In this document: piece by piece, positions 11,518-21,799 of the stretch | Layout of the letters: each line of letters starts with the position of its first letter | Position numbering within the stretch: position 1 is the stretch's first letter | Source: Chlorobiota bacterium | GTDB taxonomy: Bacteria > Bacteroidota > Ignavibacteria > Kapaibacteriales > NICIL-2 | Direction of reading: 5' to 3' | NCBI GenBank assembly: GCA_026415505.1 | Contig: JAOAGY010000037.1 | Location: 1-40,439, forward strand | DNA: 40,439 bases | The notes under the pieces: generated by a model | The model's input: the letters and a program-made list of their open reading frames with translations, nothing else | What the model was told of the DNA's origin: nothing | The model's database searches: none | Translations under genes and position numbers: made by a program

Positions 11518-12558
11518 TCATCCCGCCTGGGTCGCCACACGGTGGAGCAAGCGCACCATCAGAGCAAGCAGCACGATAGCGACCCCTTGATGCAGCAACG
11601 CCAGCGGCAGCGCTACATGGGTCAGCACAACAACGATCCCCAAGGCGATCTGCACAAGCACCACTGCCAGCATTCCCCAGAGCAACCGTGTCACTTCGGG
11701 GGCGTAGCCGCAGAAGCGTCGCACCGCGCGCCACAGCAGCGGCAGCAACGCGACACCGATGAACGGGAGCCAACGATGGACAAACATCACCGTCACTGGT
11801 GCTTCGAGGAAATTGAGCCACGCTGGCTCTACGAACGAGAGCAGCCCGCTCGGTACGAGCGCGCCGAACATCAGCGGCCAGGTGTCCGACAGATAGCCGG
11901 CTTTGAGTCCTGCCGTCATGCCGCCGTAGACGATCTGCAGAGCGAGGATGCCGATCGCAACGATCACTGCCCGCACCGCACCGTTGGACCATTGCTTCGG
12001 CAGCGATGCCGGGTGCGCCATTTCCGCCAGCGTCCACACGGTCAGTGCGATCATCGTCAGTGCCAGCAGCAAATGTGCCGTCAGCCGAAAGTGGCTCACC
12101 GCCGGCTGATCGACCAAGCCGCTGGCGACCATCAGCCAGCCCATGACTGCTTGCGCGACGAACAGCATTCCGATGGCGACGATTTTCCCGCGATGCGCCG
12201 ACGGGATGCGTCGCCGCACCCAGAACCACACCAGCGGCACTGCGAAATAGAGCCCCACTGCGCGTGCGAGCTGGCGATGAATCCACTCGATCCAAAAAAT
12301 GTAGCGGTATTCGTCGAGTGTCATGCCGCGATTGACTTTCTGGTATTCGGGCGTTTGCTGGTACTTGGCGAATTCTTCGTGCCATGCCTGCTCGGTCAGC
12401 GGTGGGATCGCGCCGCTGATGGGATTCCACTCGACGATCGAAAGTCCCGACCGCGTCAGCCGCACGAAACCACCGACGAGCACCATCAGTGCGGCGAGCA
12501 GAGCGAACCCGCCGAGCCAGCGCCGAATCGGTCGGTCGAAGAAGACTTCCTTGCTCAT
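11518..12558 (-). CDS. ctaA: Heme A synthase, CtaA/Cox15 family
   Basis: 346 aa from the ATG at 12558 (MSKEVFFDRPIRRW), preceded by AAGG 5 nt upstream. It is an integral membrane protein with eight hydrophobic segments. Cox15-type landmarks are visible: GGFVRLTRSGLSIVEWNPI, the long periplasmic insert with QKVNRGMTLDEYRYIFW, IEWIHRQLARAVG with a haem-ligand His, and later SHFRLTAHLLLAL, FVHRWLPF and LLHQGVA with further conserved His. The insert makes it the alphaproteobacterial/mitochondrial-like type rather than the short Bacillus CtaA. It converts haem O to haem A for an aa3-type cytochrome oxidase. Its start lies 1 nt after the TGA of the methyltransferase gene (TGA-C-ATG), so it closes the atpD-atpC run. 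ctaB and oxidase genes are not in the window. Confidence 0.95.
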   Translation of the reverse strand: MSKEVFFDRPIRRWLGGFALLAALMVLVGGFVRLTRSGLSIVEWNPISGAIPPLTEQAWHEEFAKYQQTPEYQKVNRGMTLDEYRYIFWIEWIHRQLARAVGLYFAVPLVWFWVRRRIPSAHRGKIVAIGMLFVAQAVMGWLMVASGLVDQPAVSHFRLTAHLLLALTMIALTVWTLAEMAHPASLPKQWSNGAVRAVIVAIGILALQIVYGGMTAGLKAGYLSDTWPLMFGALVPSGLLSFVEPAWLNFLEAPVTVMFVHRWLPFIGVALLPLLWRAVRRFCGYAPEVTRLLWGMLAVVLVQIALGIVVVLTHVALPLALLHQGVAIVLLALMVRLLHRVATQAG

Positions 12559-12559
12559 G

Positions 12560-13219
12560 TCAGCCTTGCAAAGACGGTTGTGCATTCGGGAGCGGATAGG
12601 CTCGGACGATGTACTGCACGATCGAGAGCGGTCGCGCGATACCGAGCGTAGCCAGATTCAAGAGCGCAAATTTCCAGCTTCGGCTGCGGTTGCAGCCGAC
12701 CAGCTCCGTGCGGTAGCCGGCGACGGCGAACATATGCTCGATCGTGTGGCGCGTGAAAAAGCGCAGATGCGTCCGATCGAGGATGCCGCTGTCTTCGTAC
12801 TCGAAGCGATCGAAGACGATTTTCGCCAGAACACGCGCGTGGCGAATGTTCGGGATGCTGGCGACCACGACGCCATCGCGCGCCAGTAAACGCCGCAGCC
12901 GACGCAGCACGTTCCATGGATCGCGCAAATGTTCGAGCACATCAGCGCAGAGGATGCAATCGAAGTAACCGTCGGGATAGGGGAGTTCCATCTGCTCGAT
13001 GTCGCCGGTGTGGACGCAGTCGAGCCGTGCTGCCGCTTCGGCAGCGACGTCGGGGACGTATTCGACACCGACGACCGTTTCGATTCCCCGTGTGCGTTTG
13101 AGGTATTCCGCCGTGCAGCCAGCGCCGCAGCCGAGATCGAGCAGACGCCGCACCCTCGGCGGAACGAACTCGACCAGGTCGTGGCGAATCAGGTGGTAGT
13201 AATTGGCGGCGGTGTCCAT
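12560..13219 (-). CDS. Class I SAM-dependent methyltransferase
   Basis: 219 aa from the ATG at 13219 (MDTAANYYHLIRHDLVEFVP); the frame is open to 13486, but that part is the out-of-frame image of the neighbouring DCC gene. Motif I LLDLGCGAGCTAEYL binds S-adenosylmethionine. The acidic residue at the end of strand 2 is in VVGVEYVPD, motif II region FDCILCADVLEHL, and the post-motif SIPNIRH is shared with methyltransferases of glycan and cofactor clusters. The substrate is not evident. Position between a DCC oxidoreductase and heme A synthase might hint at a quinone or haem-related role, but SIPNIRH-type proteins are often found in sugar clusters. It starts 16 bp after the DCC gene. Confidence 0.85.
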   Translation of the reverse strand: MDTAANYYHLIRHDLVEFVPPRVRRLLDLGCGAGCTAEYLKRTRGIETVVGVEYVPDVAAEAAARLDCVHTGDIEQMELPYPDGYFDCILCADVLEHLRDPWNVLRRLRRLLARDGVVVASIPNIRHARVLAKIVFDRFEYEDSGILDRTHLRFFTRHTIEHMFAVAGYRTELVGCNRSRSWKFALLNLATLGIARPLSIVQYIVRAYPLPNAQPSLQG

Positions 13220-13235
13220 CGCACAGAAGAACCCG

Positions 13236-13649
13236 TCACTGGTAAAACAGATCGCGCGTGCCCTCGGTCGGCACGACGCAGCGCTCGCGGCGACCGAACC
13301 AGCGATACCGATTGCGCGCGACGAAATCGTACACCGCATCGCGAACGAACGCCGGCACCATCCACACCAGCAGCGCCACGACTTTCCACCCGAGACCGAG
13401 ACGGCTGAGAATGCGGACCGCCGCTGCCGATCGCGTGTAGATGCGTCCGCTGTCGAGCAGAACGACCGTTTCGCCGCCGGCGACACCGGTCGGGAGAGCG
13501 CGTGCGAATGCCGAGGTCAGCGATGCGTAGCGAAACACGCGCCGCCGGTCGCGTCGGAGCATCCACTGCACCACGCCGTTACACAGGACGCAGTCACCGT
13601 CGAAGAGAACCACTGGTGCTGTCGTCTCGGTGTCGGCAGGAGCTGCCAT
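13236..13649 (-). CDS. DCC family thiol-disulfide oxidoreductase-like protein (DUF393)
   Basis: 137 aa. The family signature VVLFDGDCVLCNG with the DCxxC pair is at residues 13-25, followed by FRYASLTS and YTRSAAAVRILSRLG, and near the end the YRWFGRRERC region typical of DUF393. Members have a thioredoxin-like fold and are presumed to act on thiols or disulfides; no substrate is established. It lies 15 bp after atpC and 16 bp before the methyltransferase, so it sits in the same run. Confidence 0.88.
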   Translation of the reverse strand: MAAPADTETTAPVVLFDGDCVLCNGVVQWMLRRDRRRVFRYASLTSAFARALPTGVAGGETVVLLDSGRIYTRSAAAVRILSRLGLGWKVVALLVWMVPAFVRDAVYDFVARNRYRWFGRRERCVVPTEGTRDLFYQ

Positions 13650-13664
13650 CGAAGCAGGACGACA

Positions 13665-14087
13665 TTATTCGGCGACGGTCGCGTCGGCAGCGACTTTGAC
13701 GAGCAGATCGGCGCGGACGCGGGCTGCTTTGAGCTGCGCACGGCGATGGAGATCGGTTTCTTGTTCCAATTCGGCATCGAGCCGATCGCGTTCGGCGCGG
13801 ACGCGGGCGGCATCGATTTCCTCGGCACGAAACACCTCCTCGGCGACGATGCTGACGCGATTGTTTTTGACCTCGACGAAGCCACCGGTGACGGCAAAGA
13901 CGTGCTCGTCGCCGTCGCTATCGAGAACGCGGATCGCACCGAGTTCGAGCGTGGAGATGATCGGCGCGTGGTTGATCAGCACTTGGAACGGAGCCAGTCC
14001 GCCAGGGAGCGACACAGCTTGCGCCGAGCCGCTGTAGAGCGTGCCTTGCGGCGTGACGATTTCGACGGTCAACAGTGTGGCGCTCAT
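13665..14087 (-). CDS. atpC: F1F0 ATP synthase epsilon subunit
   Basis: 140 aa. The N-terminal beta-sandwich carries VEIVTPQGTLYSG, LPGGLAPFQVLINHAPI and FAVTGGFVEVKNNRVSIVAEE, all typical of AtpC. The C-terminal helical hairpin (residues about 88-135) is Arg/Glu/Ala-rich. The subunit belongs to the central stalk and inhibits ATP hydrolysis. It follows atpD by 21 bp. Confidence 0.97.
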   Translation of the reverse strand: MSATLLTVEIVTPQGTLYSGSAQAVSLPGGLAPFQVLINHAPIISTLELGAIRVLDSDGDEHVFAVTGGFVEVKNNRVSIVAEEVFRAEEIDAARVRAERDRLDAELEQETDLHRRAQLKAARVRADLLVKVAADATVAE

Positions 14088-14108
14088 CGGTTCGGCATCG
14101 GTCGGTGA

Positions 14109-15975
<1,867 letters not shown>

Positions 15976-15979
<4 letters not shown>

Positions 15980-16431
15980 TCCACTTGCGCAAGATGTGAT
16001 TCTTCGGTCGAGCAATTATTGGCACGCACAAGCGACAGTTGAAGCCACATGCGCGCACATCGCAACGCCTCGGCGATGCCTGTTGTCGTATCGGGCATAC
16101 ATGTCAGCTCGGCAAGTATTTGTTCGCAGGTCGCAAATAGGTCGCTCGTTATAGCGCCGTGCTCGTCTTCCTTTGCAGCGAGCGCGTGAATACTGGCAAG
16201 GTAAGGATTGCCCGGGTAGTCTCGCTCCAAACCGGCGCGCGCGATTTCGCCGATCGCCGCGCACGCATGATACGTCGAGTAGCTCCGCACCTGCAACTGC
16301 TCGATAATTGACCGTAGCTCGGCAAGGTGCTCTATCACCGTGGACTCGGCAGCGGCGGGTGCACCGACTTGGCTTTCGATCGCCTCGACTGTTCGGCAGA
16401 CTGCCGCTATTTGTTCGATCAACTGTTCCAT
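15976..16431 (-). CDS. Unknown helical protein, coupled to the CSCGH protein
   Basis: 151 aa, ATG at 16431. The protein looks fully helical: an N-terminal amphipathic stretch (MEQLIEQIAAVCRTVEAIES), then IEHLAELRSIIEQLQ, which may form a coiled coil. Several Cys residues are scattered in the helices. No signal peptide and no recognisable domain. Its stop overlaps the start of the next gene (ATGA). A TAGCTTTG promoter element lies 93 bp upstream, directly behind the stop of the exported protein gene. A structural or chaperone-like role would be a guess. Confidence 0.7.
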
Positions 16432-16523
16432 GTTGAACGCGGTTGGTCATCACTACACCATGGGACGCTGCGCGCAGCGTCGTCACGCAGTGATTATCGG
16501 CGAACGGCGCAGAACGTTGAGTC

Positions 16524-16531
16524 CAAAGCTA
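16524..16531 (-). promoter_or_regulatory. -7 element for the unknown gene pair
   Basis: The minus strand reads TAGCTTTG, matching TAnnTTTG. It begins right after the TGA stop of the upstream exported-protein gene and leaves a leader of roughly 85 nt before the ATG at 16431. Confidence 0.4.
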
Positions 16532-17311
16532 TCAGTTTATCAAGATTGGAACGCTCCGCCGTTGACCATCCGGCGTTGTAACGACCAGGAGATACCACCC
16601 ACAAGACAATCCATCGAGGGAGCAACGCAATAGTTCTCCATCGCCGATGTACGGCACCGCTCGCCCTTGTCCGCTCAAATCATAGACGACAACGCCGCGT
16701 ATCGGCAGGTGCCAGGACAGATAGAGTTCTCGCCCGCTTAGAATCGGCACGGGGTCGAATGGCTGCTCAGTAACCGATGTTACGCGAGATGGCGTGTAGT
16801 ACACCCGCACGATGAATCGTTCCAGTTGAGCGTAATTACCCGCAATCGTATCGGCACCGTTCGAACCGAAGCGGAGATTGACCAGCTGACCGCCCAATCG
16901 GTCTGTTACCACGACCGAATCTATGCCACGCGGCAGAGGATACATCCACCGGAAAATGAGCATCTGCCCACGAGTGTATTGAGGCGAGACGTTCAAGTCG
17001 TAGTGCGCGGCAAAATGATCCCCGGCAGTATCGGGATAGGGACGGAAATCGGTATAGCTCAAATCGGACAAATCATCGGTGACAATCTCCCATGCTGCAT
17101 GGAAGCCGTCAGGCGGATGTCCCGGCAGCGGATACTCGCCGAGCGCCAGATCCAATCCATCGGTCGCTGCTGAATCAATACCGCAGCGCAAGGCGATGCC
17201 GTTGCTGAGTTCGTCGCTGATTTGAAAACGGAGTTCGATGTGTGGTTTCTGCTGGGCAACGGCATCCGACAGTGCGACGATCGCACAGGCGACAAAGATC
17301 GGTAGTACCAT
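16532..17311 (-). CDS. Exported protein with T9SS-like C-terminal end
   Basis: 259 aa from the ATG at 17311; a GTG at 17323 is an alternative. A signal peptide (MVLPIFVACAIVALSDAVAQ) leads into beta-rich sequence without a domain I recognise. The last 75 residues resemble a T9SS type A sorting domain in pattern: a short strand with LSWHLPIRGVVVYDLSGQG followed by CSLDGLSCGWYLLVVTTPDG and a basic, hydrophobic end (RRSVPILIN). The usual PNP motif is only partly kept (DPVPIL). It probably reaches the cell surface or is secreted. It is the last of five consecutive exported proteins on this strand and is separated from the one upstream by a strong hairpin. Confidence 0.75.
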   Translation of the reverse strand: MVLPIFVACAIVALSDAVAQQKPHIELRFQISDELSNGIALRCGIDSAATDGLDLALGEYPLPGHPPDGFHAAWEIVTDDLSDLSYTDFRPYPDTAGDHFAAHYDLNVSPQYTRGQMLIFRWMYPLPRGIDSVVVTDRLGGQLVNLRFGSNGADTIAGNYAQLERFIVRVYYTPSRVTSVTEQPFDPVPILSGRELYLSWHLPIRGVVVYDLSGQGRAVPYIGDGELLRCSLDGLSCGWYLLVVTTPDGQRRSVPILIN

Positions 17312-17341
17312 GCAAGACAACACCTGGAACGTTCAACATCA

Positions 17342-17372
17342 GCGGGGCACGCCAATGACCGGCGTGCCCCGC
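17342..17372 (-). terminator. Strong hairpin after the 1038-aa surface protein gene
   Basis: A perfect 12-bp GC-rich stem (GCGGGGCACGCC / GGCGTGCCCCGC) with a 7-nt loop lies 27 bp downstream of the stop at 17400. No T-run follows. It probably ends or stabilises the upstream transcript. Confidence 0.65.
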
Positions 17373-17399
17373 TAAACCTGTGGCGAGAAATGCGGCAGA

Positions 17400-20300
17400 T
17401 TACCGAACGACCGTCACATGCTGAACAGTGGTAAACGTACCGCTCGACAGCTTGACGATGTACGAACCTGCCGGGAGTCCGAGTGCGTTCAACTCGAACG
17501 TCGTTTCGCCTGGCGTCAATGTACCGTCATAAAGCCGCGCGACTTCTTCGCCGAGCGTGTTGTAGAGGACGATCGTCGCGCGCTGAGTTTCGGGCACCGA
17601 TACGCGCACCAGTGCCGCCGTTTCGACAGGATTCGGAGTCACTGCCAACCCATAGCCGATTTCTTGCGGCGTCTGACGCAACAAGCGTACTGCTGTCACG
17701 TTCTGATCGGTGATCGTCACGCTACCGCCAGGAAGCAACTGACCGATCCGAGCACCACTAACTGCATCGAGCACTGTGTAAGCAGCGGTGCTGTTGGCAA
17801 GACGGAGGATGACTGGATACTCAGCACCCTGGACACGAACGATCGGATTGGCGTCGGCTGCCACAAGCGAGTTACCCGCAAAACGAACATCGAACATACC
17901 ATGCGGGGGTAGCGGCGGCATTTCGTATTGTCCGGCACCAACTTCTACCCGACCTTCTGCCAGATAGAGCATGCCGTTACGACCAGCCGCATCGCCGATC
18001 GTCAGTCGTGCTGCAGATGTCGTCAGTTGTTCCAGTTCATCGGCATCAGCCGAGCTGCGCGTCGTTGGAGCAGAGACGTTGTAGTAACCCTGACCACGCA
18101 CTTTGATCCAGTAGCCCTTACCTGGTGTCAACTCCGACACTGCACGGTAGCCGCGGTTGGTCTGGTACTCGTACACGAACGTGAGCGGCACACGAATCGG
18201 TGGCGTACCACCTTGTGTGGCAGGTTCGAACGTAATCCGGTCCACACTCACCGGCACCGAGAGGGCACCGACGGTGTTCCAGCCATCATAGACACGAACG
18301 GGGAATAGACGACTGTTGATTTGCTTGACAAGCACACCGGAGATGATCGTTGTATCAGGGTTGGGGAAGCGGATAAAGTATCCCACACCGACCTTGAGCT
18401 GCTCTTCTTGCTGGTAAATGTCCTGCGAGAACTTGATCGGTGTGACGCCTTGCACGTTCGGATAGACAACCGAGTAGAAGTTATTCGATGGACGAACAGG
18501 CAGCGATACGAGATTCCACCCTTTGTCCTGGTATGTCTGCCGCACAGCACGTGCCGGAGTATATTCGATATCGAATGCCGTCACCGATGCATCACGGATG
18601 GTGTAGGAGCGTGTGCCGTCGGCATTGAGCGTGGCTTCGCGCATGTTGACGCTGAATGTTTGTCCGCCCTCGATGTCGCGCAAGAAGAGCTGAGCACCAT
18701 CGGGGAACGAACGCGGATCCCATGTCACCACGATCGGATAGTTGAGCGCTCCGCCGGCTGAGAACCGCACGCGATAGACAATTGTCGTATCGTCGTACAC
18801 GCTCCGAATGTCGCGTGAAGCGAAAATACCGGTGTAGTCGCCAAGACCGTTGTCTTGGGAACCGTCGGTCGCGTTGATCGGGAAGAATCGAGCGTAAAAT
18901 TGCGCGTCATTGGGTGGCGTTTGATAGGCGAACTCACCGAAGAGCGAATCGGCATTGACAGTAGCGCGCAAACCAGTCCCGAACAGCAGACGAGCTTGCT
19001 GCGGTGTCGGCGCAGAATTGCGAATCTTGATTTCGATACCGCGCGGCGCCCAGGTCGTCGAAACGCCGTTGTATGTTTCGTCCGGCACACGAATGTAGAG
19101 GAACGTAACCTTCAACCGCACCGGCGAAATTTCGGCGTCGTCGGATTTGAACGTGATGTAACCTTCGTACTTGCCGGCGAATTCATTGGGGTCTTGTGGA
19201 TTCGGATCGTCGGTATCCTGCGGCTCGCAGATGACGTCGAGATTGAGTACTGGGTCCTGAACAGACGGTGTGTTCTGATTGACCGCATCGGGGTAACCGT
19301 TGCCACCTGGACCGAGAATACCGCGGTCAATGTAGGCAATCGTTCCGCGCCGCGTCGGACCTTGTGGGAAGATCCGCTTGACGTTGCTACCGCTGCCGAC
19401 GCCTTCGAACTTCAGCCACGGCTGATCGGATTCGATGAGCACGTTCCGAACGCGCACACCTTCGGGTACTAACGTAACCTTGATGTTGACGCGAGCCTGC
19501 AACTGATTCTGCATGACCGGATCGAGATAGACGATACGCGTAATCGTAAAGAGCGAATCACCGCTACTTTGCACCGCGATTTCGTTCGGGTCGAGTCCGG
19601 TCGGTTTCGGCGAAAAGTCGAATCGTCCTGGGTTGTAAATGTGCGCATAAATCATCCCCAATTCCAGGTCATTGATGATTGCCGGCGCACCAACAGGACG
19701 CTGGAAGCGCATACCGCCGAGATACCGATCGCGAGGTGCCGGCGCAGGATAGTTCGCATCGCCTGGGAACGGAGATTCTGTCACCACATTGAGATTGTTG
19801 TAGTAAATCGAGTCAGGTGCGATCGCAAGTGGCGACACATCGCTTTCCAAGCGACCGGGAGCGCCGAGTACTTTGAGCTTCACATAGCACAGCGGGCGAA
19901 ACTCAAAGGCATCGCAGTTCTGGACACTCGGGTCGCCCGTCAGCGGCAACGGCATATTGGACTGCATCACGATGTTGAGACGGCGACCGCGCAAGCGGTT
20001 GTTGGTGTACGGCAATCCCGAAATCACCTGGTAAGTAGTATCTCGTGCATCATCCCAGCTAATTTGCCACCCATCGGCGAGTGCGGCAGAGTCACTGGCG
20101 ATCAATCGCACATTCGGATGATTTCCGCTGTACACGGGACCGCGCGTCAGCACACCGACTGCGCGGAACGCCGAGCTGTCGTATTGCAGCTTGAAGCGGA
20201 TGCTGTAGATCGGGCGAGCCTGGTAGCCACCGGCAGTGACCCAGCAGTTTTTGATGAAAACTGGGACGAGAATGTAACGCGGGTTCGTTGCCGTATCGAG

Positions 20301-20516
20301 CGCTGCCGGCACCCAGATTCGACCATCGGGATAATACGCCGGATCGTAGCCGGTTTCCCGTCCGGTCAAACTCAACTTGGGCACTTCGGGACGAATCGGC
20401 TGCGCATGCAGCAGACTCACCGTTGCCACCAAAAGCGCAACGCTGTAGAGAAGCGCACCGCGCAGTGCGCTCATCGCGCAACGTATGCGTTGCTCGAAAT
20501 CATACCGACGATCCAT
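17400..20516 (-). CDS. Large T9SS-exported surface protein
   Basis: 1038 aa from the ATG at 20516, with AGGAG 5 nt upstream. A signal peptide follows a charged leader (SALRGALLYSVALLVATVSLLHAQ, about residues 15-38). The N-terminal part (about 40-260) has a cohesin-like feel: SIRFKLQYDSSAFRAVGVLTRG plus later strand-rich segments. The middle has repeated beta-sandwich stretches and an unusually Pro/Asn-rich linker. Near residues 650-850 is a YQDKGWNLVSLPVRPSNN module of a kind common before T9SS ends (GWN-V-PV, then GYFIRFP, KGYWIKV). The C-terminus from about residue 955 is a clear type A sorting domain: AVTPNPVETAALVRVSVPE, VLYNTLGEEVARLYDG, LPAGSYIVKLSSG, ending VTVVR. Function beyond surface display is not visible. 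Confidence 0.88.
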   Translation of the reverse strand: MDRRYDFEQRIRCAMSALRGALLYSVALLVATVSLLHAQPIRPEVPKLSLTGRETGYDPAYYPDGRIWVPAALDTATNPRYILVPVFIKNCWVTAGGYQARPIYSIRFKLQYDSSAFRAVGVLTRGPVYSGNHPNVRLIASDSAALADGWQISWDDARDTTYQVISGLPYTNNRLRGRRLNIVMQSNMPLPLTGDPSVQNCDAFEFRPLCYVKLKVLGAPGRLESDVSPLAIAPDSIYYNNLNVVTESPFPGDANYPAPAPRDRYLGGMRFQRPVGAPAIINDLELGMIYAHIYNPGRFDFSPKPTGLDPNEIAVQSSGDSLFTITRIVYLDPVMQNQLQARVNIKVTLVPEGVRVRNVLIESDQPWLKFEGVGSGSNVKRIFPQGPTRRGTIAYIDRGILGPGGNGYPDAVNQNTPSVQDPVLNLDVICEPQDTDDPNPQDPNEFAGKYEGYITFKSDDAEISPVRLKVTFLYIRVPDETYNGVSTTWAPRGIEIKIRNSAPTPQQARLLFGTGLRATVNADSLFGEFAYQTPPNDAQFYARFFPINATDGSQDNGLGDYTGIFASRDIRSVYDDTTIVYRVRFSAGGALNYPIVVTWDPRSFPDGAQLFLRDIEGGQTFSVNMREATLNADGTRSYTIRDASVTAFDIEYTPARAVRQTYQDKGWNLVSLPVRPSNNFYSVVYPNVQGVTPIKFSQDIYQQEEQLKVGVGYFIRFPNPDTTIISGVLVKQINSRLFPVRVYDGWNTVGALSVPVSVDRITFEPATQGGTPPIRVPLTFVYEYQTNRGYRAVSELTPGKGYWIKVRGQGYYNVSAPTTRSSADADELEQLTTSAARLTIGDAAGRNGMLYLAEGRVEVGAGQYEMPPLPPHGMFDVRFAGNSLVAADANPIVRVQGAEYPVILRLANSTAAYTVLDAVSGARIGQLLPGGSVTITDQNVTAVRLLRQTPQEIGYGLAVTPNPVETAALVRVSVPETQRATIVLYNTLGEEVARLYDGTLTPGETTFELNALGLPAGSYIVKLSSGTFTTVQHVTVVR

Positions 20517-20581
20517 AACCACTCCTGTAGTAGTGTTGGTTGAATTTGTTTCGATCCGAAGACGTCGTTGCCATGTTTTAT

Positions 20582-21739
20582 TCATCGTACTTCCGACTCA
20601 TTCGAGAGAATGGTTCGGTAAACAGCGCCGTTCTGCAATCGCACCAGGACTGCACACCAATCGCACCGCACCGGCACGATCACTGCCTGCTCGATACTGT
20701 CGCGCGCGTAGAGCTGGCGACCGAGCGCATCCCAGACGATCAGCTCGCTGTGCTGCCCGAACGGTGCGCGCAGTTCCCACGCACTTCCTGTCCAGATCCA
20801 ACGCACCGTCGAAGCAATGCTCTCGTGCACTGCACTCGACCTGTCTGCGACAACGATCAACGTGTCGTCGTGTATCGCGCCGATACATGCACATGCTGGT
20901 ACGACGATCTCTGTTCGCAGCTGCGATGTGTCTTCTCCAACGAGCCGGAACGAACACTCGACCACCACATCGCGAGCAGCCAGCGGCGAAGGACTGGAAA
21001 CCGTCGCCACCACGAGATTCGGAGAAAGCGTGTCGATTACCAACTGCACCGAATCTTGGCTTGACAAGCGAACGTTCTCGATCGAGAGCGAACCGCTCGC
21101 TCGCAGACGCCATCTCAACTGCCGCAGACGCGTTCCGGCAGCGAGTGCGAGTTTCAACTGCACCGACCGCCGTTCCATCGCACGCATGCGCAGGACAGTA
21201 TCGGGAAACTGCGCTGTCAATGAACGATCGGAATTTACCTGCTCGACTGCCTCGACCAGTGCAGAACCGAGTGAGCCGAACACGATCTTGGCTTCTTGAT
21301 TTTTTTCGGGTTGATAGACGATTCGAACCGTCGTCGTATCGGGACAATCGCCGCGATAGCGAAACAATACCGCACAGAGCGGACCAGTGCCCCGCAGCGG
21401 TTGCGTAACGTTGAATGCCCATACCCGAATTGTTGCTGAGTCAATCGCGCCGCTACCGTTATAATCGGTATTCTCTGCGAGTGTACCGGAGAAGAGCGGC
21501 GCGATGAACTGCAGCTTCGTTGGGTCGTACCCAACAGCGAACTCAAAGAGCAATAGACTATCGCTTGTTTGCAGTGGCGAATCCAAGCCGATTGTCACGA
21601 CGACTCGCCGATCGCCGCAAACATCGGCTACGCCAAGCGTCGCCAGTTGCACTGCAACACTACGTTGAGCGCTCAGTGGCAGCTGGAGAATAGCTCCAAC
21701 ACCCACCAACACAATTGCCTGCAGCCAGACGGCATGCAT
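20582..21739 (-). CDS. Exported protein with cohesin-like N-terminus
   Basis: 385 aa, ATG at 21739. A signal peptide (LQAIVLVGVGAILQLPLSAQ) is followed by about 140 residues that resemble a cohesin-type beta-sandwich: VVVTIGLDSPLQ, LFEFAVGYDPTKLQFIAPLF, then AVLFRYRGDCPDTTTVRI. The central part is strand-rich and unassigned. The last 55 residues (ELIVWDALGRQLYARD ... CAVLVRLQNGAVYRTILSN) follow the T9SS sorting-domain pattern but lack the PNP start. It sits 60 bp behind a dockerin-like protein gene and 65 bp ahead of the 1038-aa surface protein, so the three are probably co-expressed. The cohesin likeness is read from strand pattern only. Confidence 0.7.
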   Translation of the reverse strand: MHAVWLQAIVLVGVGAILQLPLSAQRSVAVQLATLGVADVCGDRRVVVTIGLDSPLQTSDSLLLFEFAVGYDPTKLQFIAPLFSGTLAENTDYNGSGAIDSATIRVWAFNVTQPLRGTGPLCAVLFRYRGDCPDTTTVRIVYQPEKNQEAKIVFGSLGSALVEAVEQVNSDRSLTAQFPDTVLRMRAMERRSVQLKLALAAGTRLRQLRWRLRASGSLSIENVRLSSQDSVQLVIDTLSPNLVVATVSSPSPLAARDVVVECSFRLVGEDTSQLRTEIVVPACACIGAIHDDTLIVVADRSSAVHESIASTVRWIWTGSAWELRAPFGQHSELIVWDALGRQLYARDSIEQAVIVPVRCDWCAVLVRLQNGAVYRTILSNESEVR

Positions 21740-21799
21740 TCACGCTAACTCAACGATTCTTTTTCGCAAAGAGCAAAAACGGTGCTTCCGGTGCAGAGC

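Noticed and set aside
13220-13486. Longer N-terminus for the SAM methyltransferase
   Set aside because: The extra residues are Cys/Arg/Ser-rich and come from reading the DCC gene in the wrong frame.
21740-21799. Possible terminator in the CGGTGC/TTTTTCGC stretch behind the dockerin-like gene
   Set aside because: CGGTGC occurs as a direct, not inverted, repeat, and the A/T arms pair only weakly.
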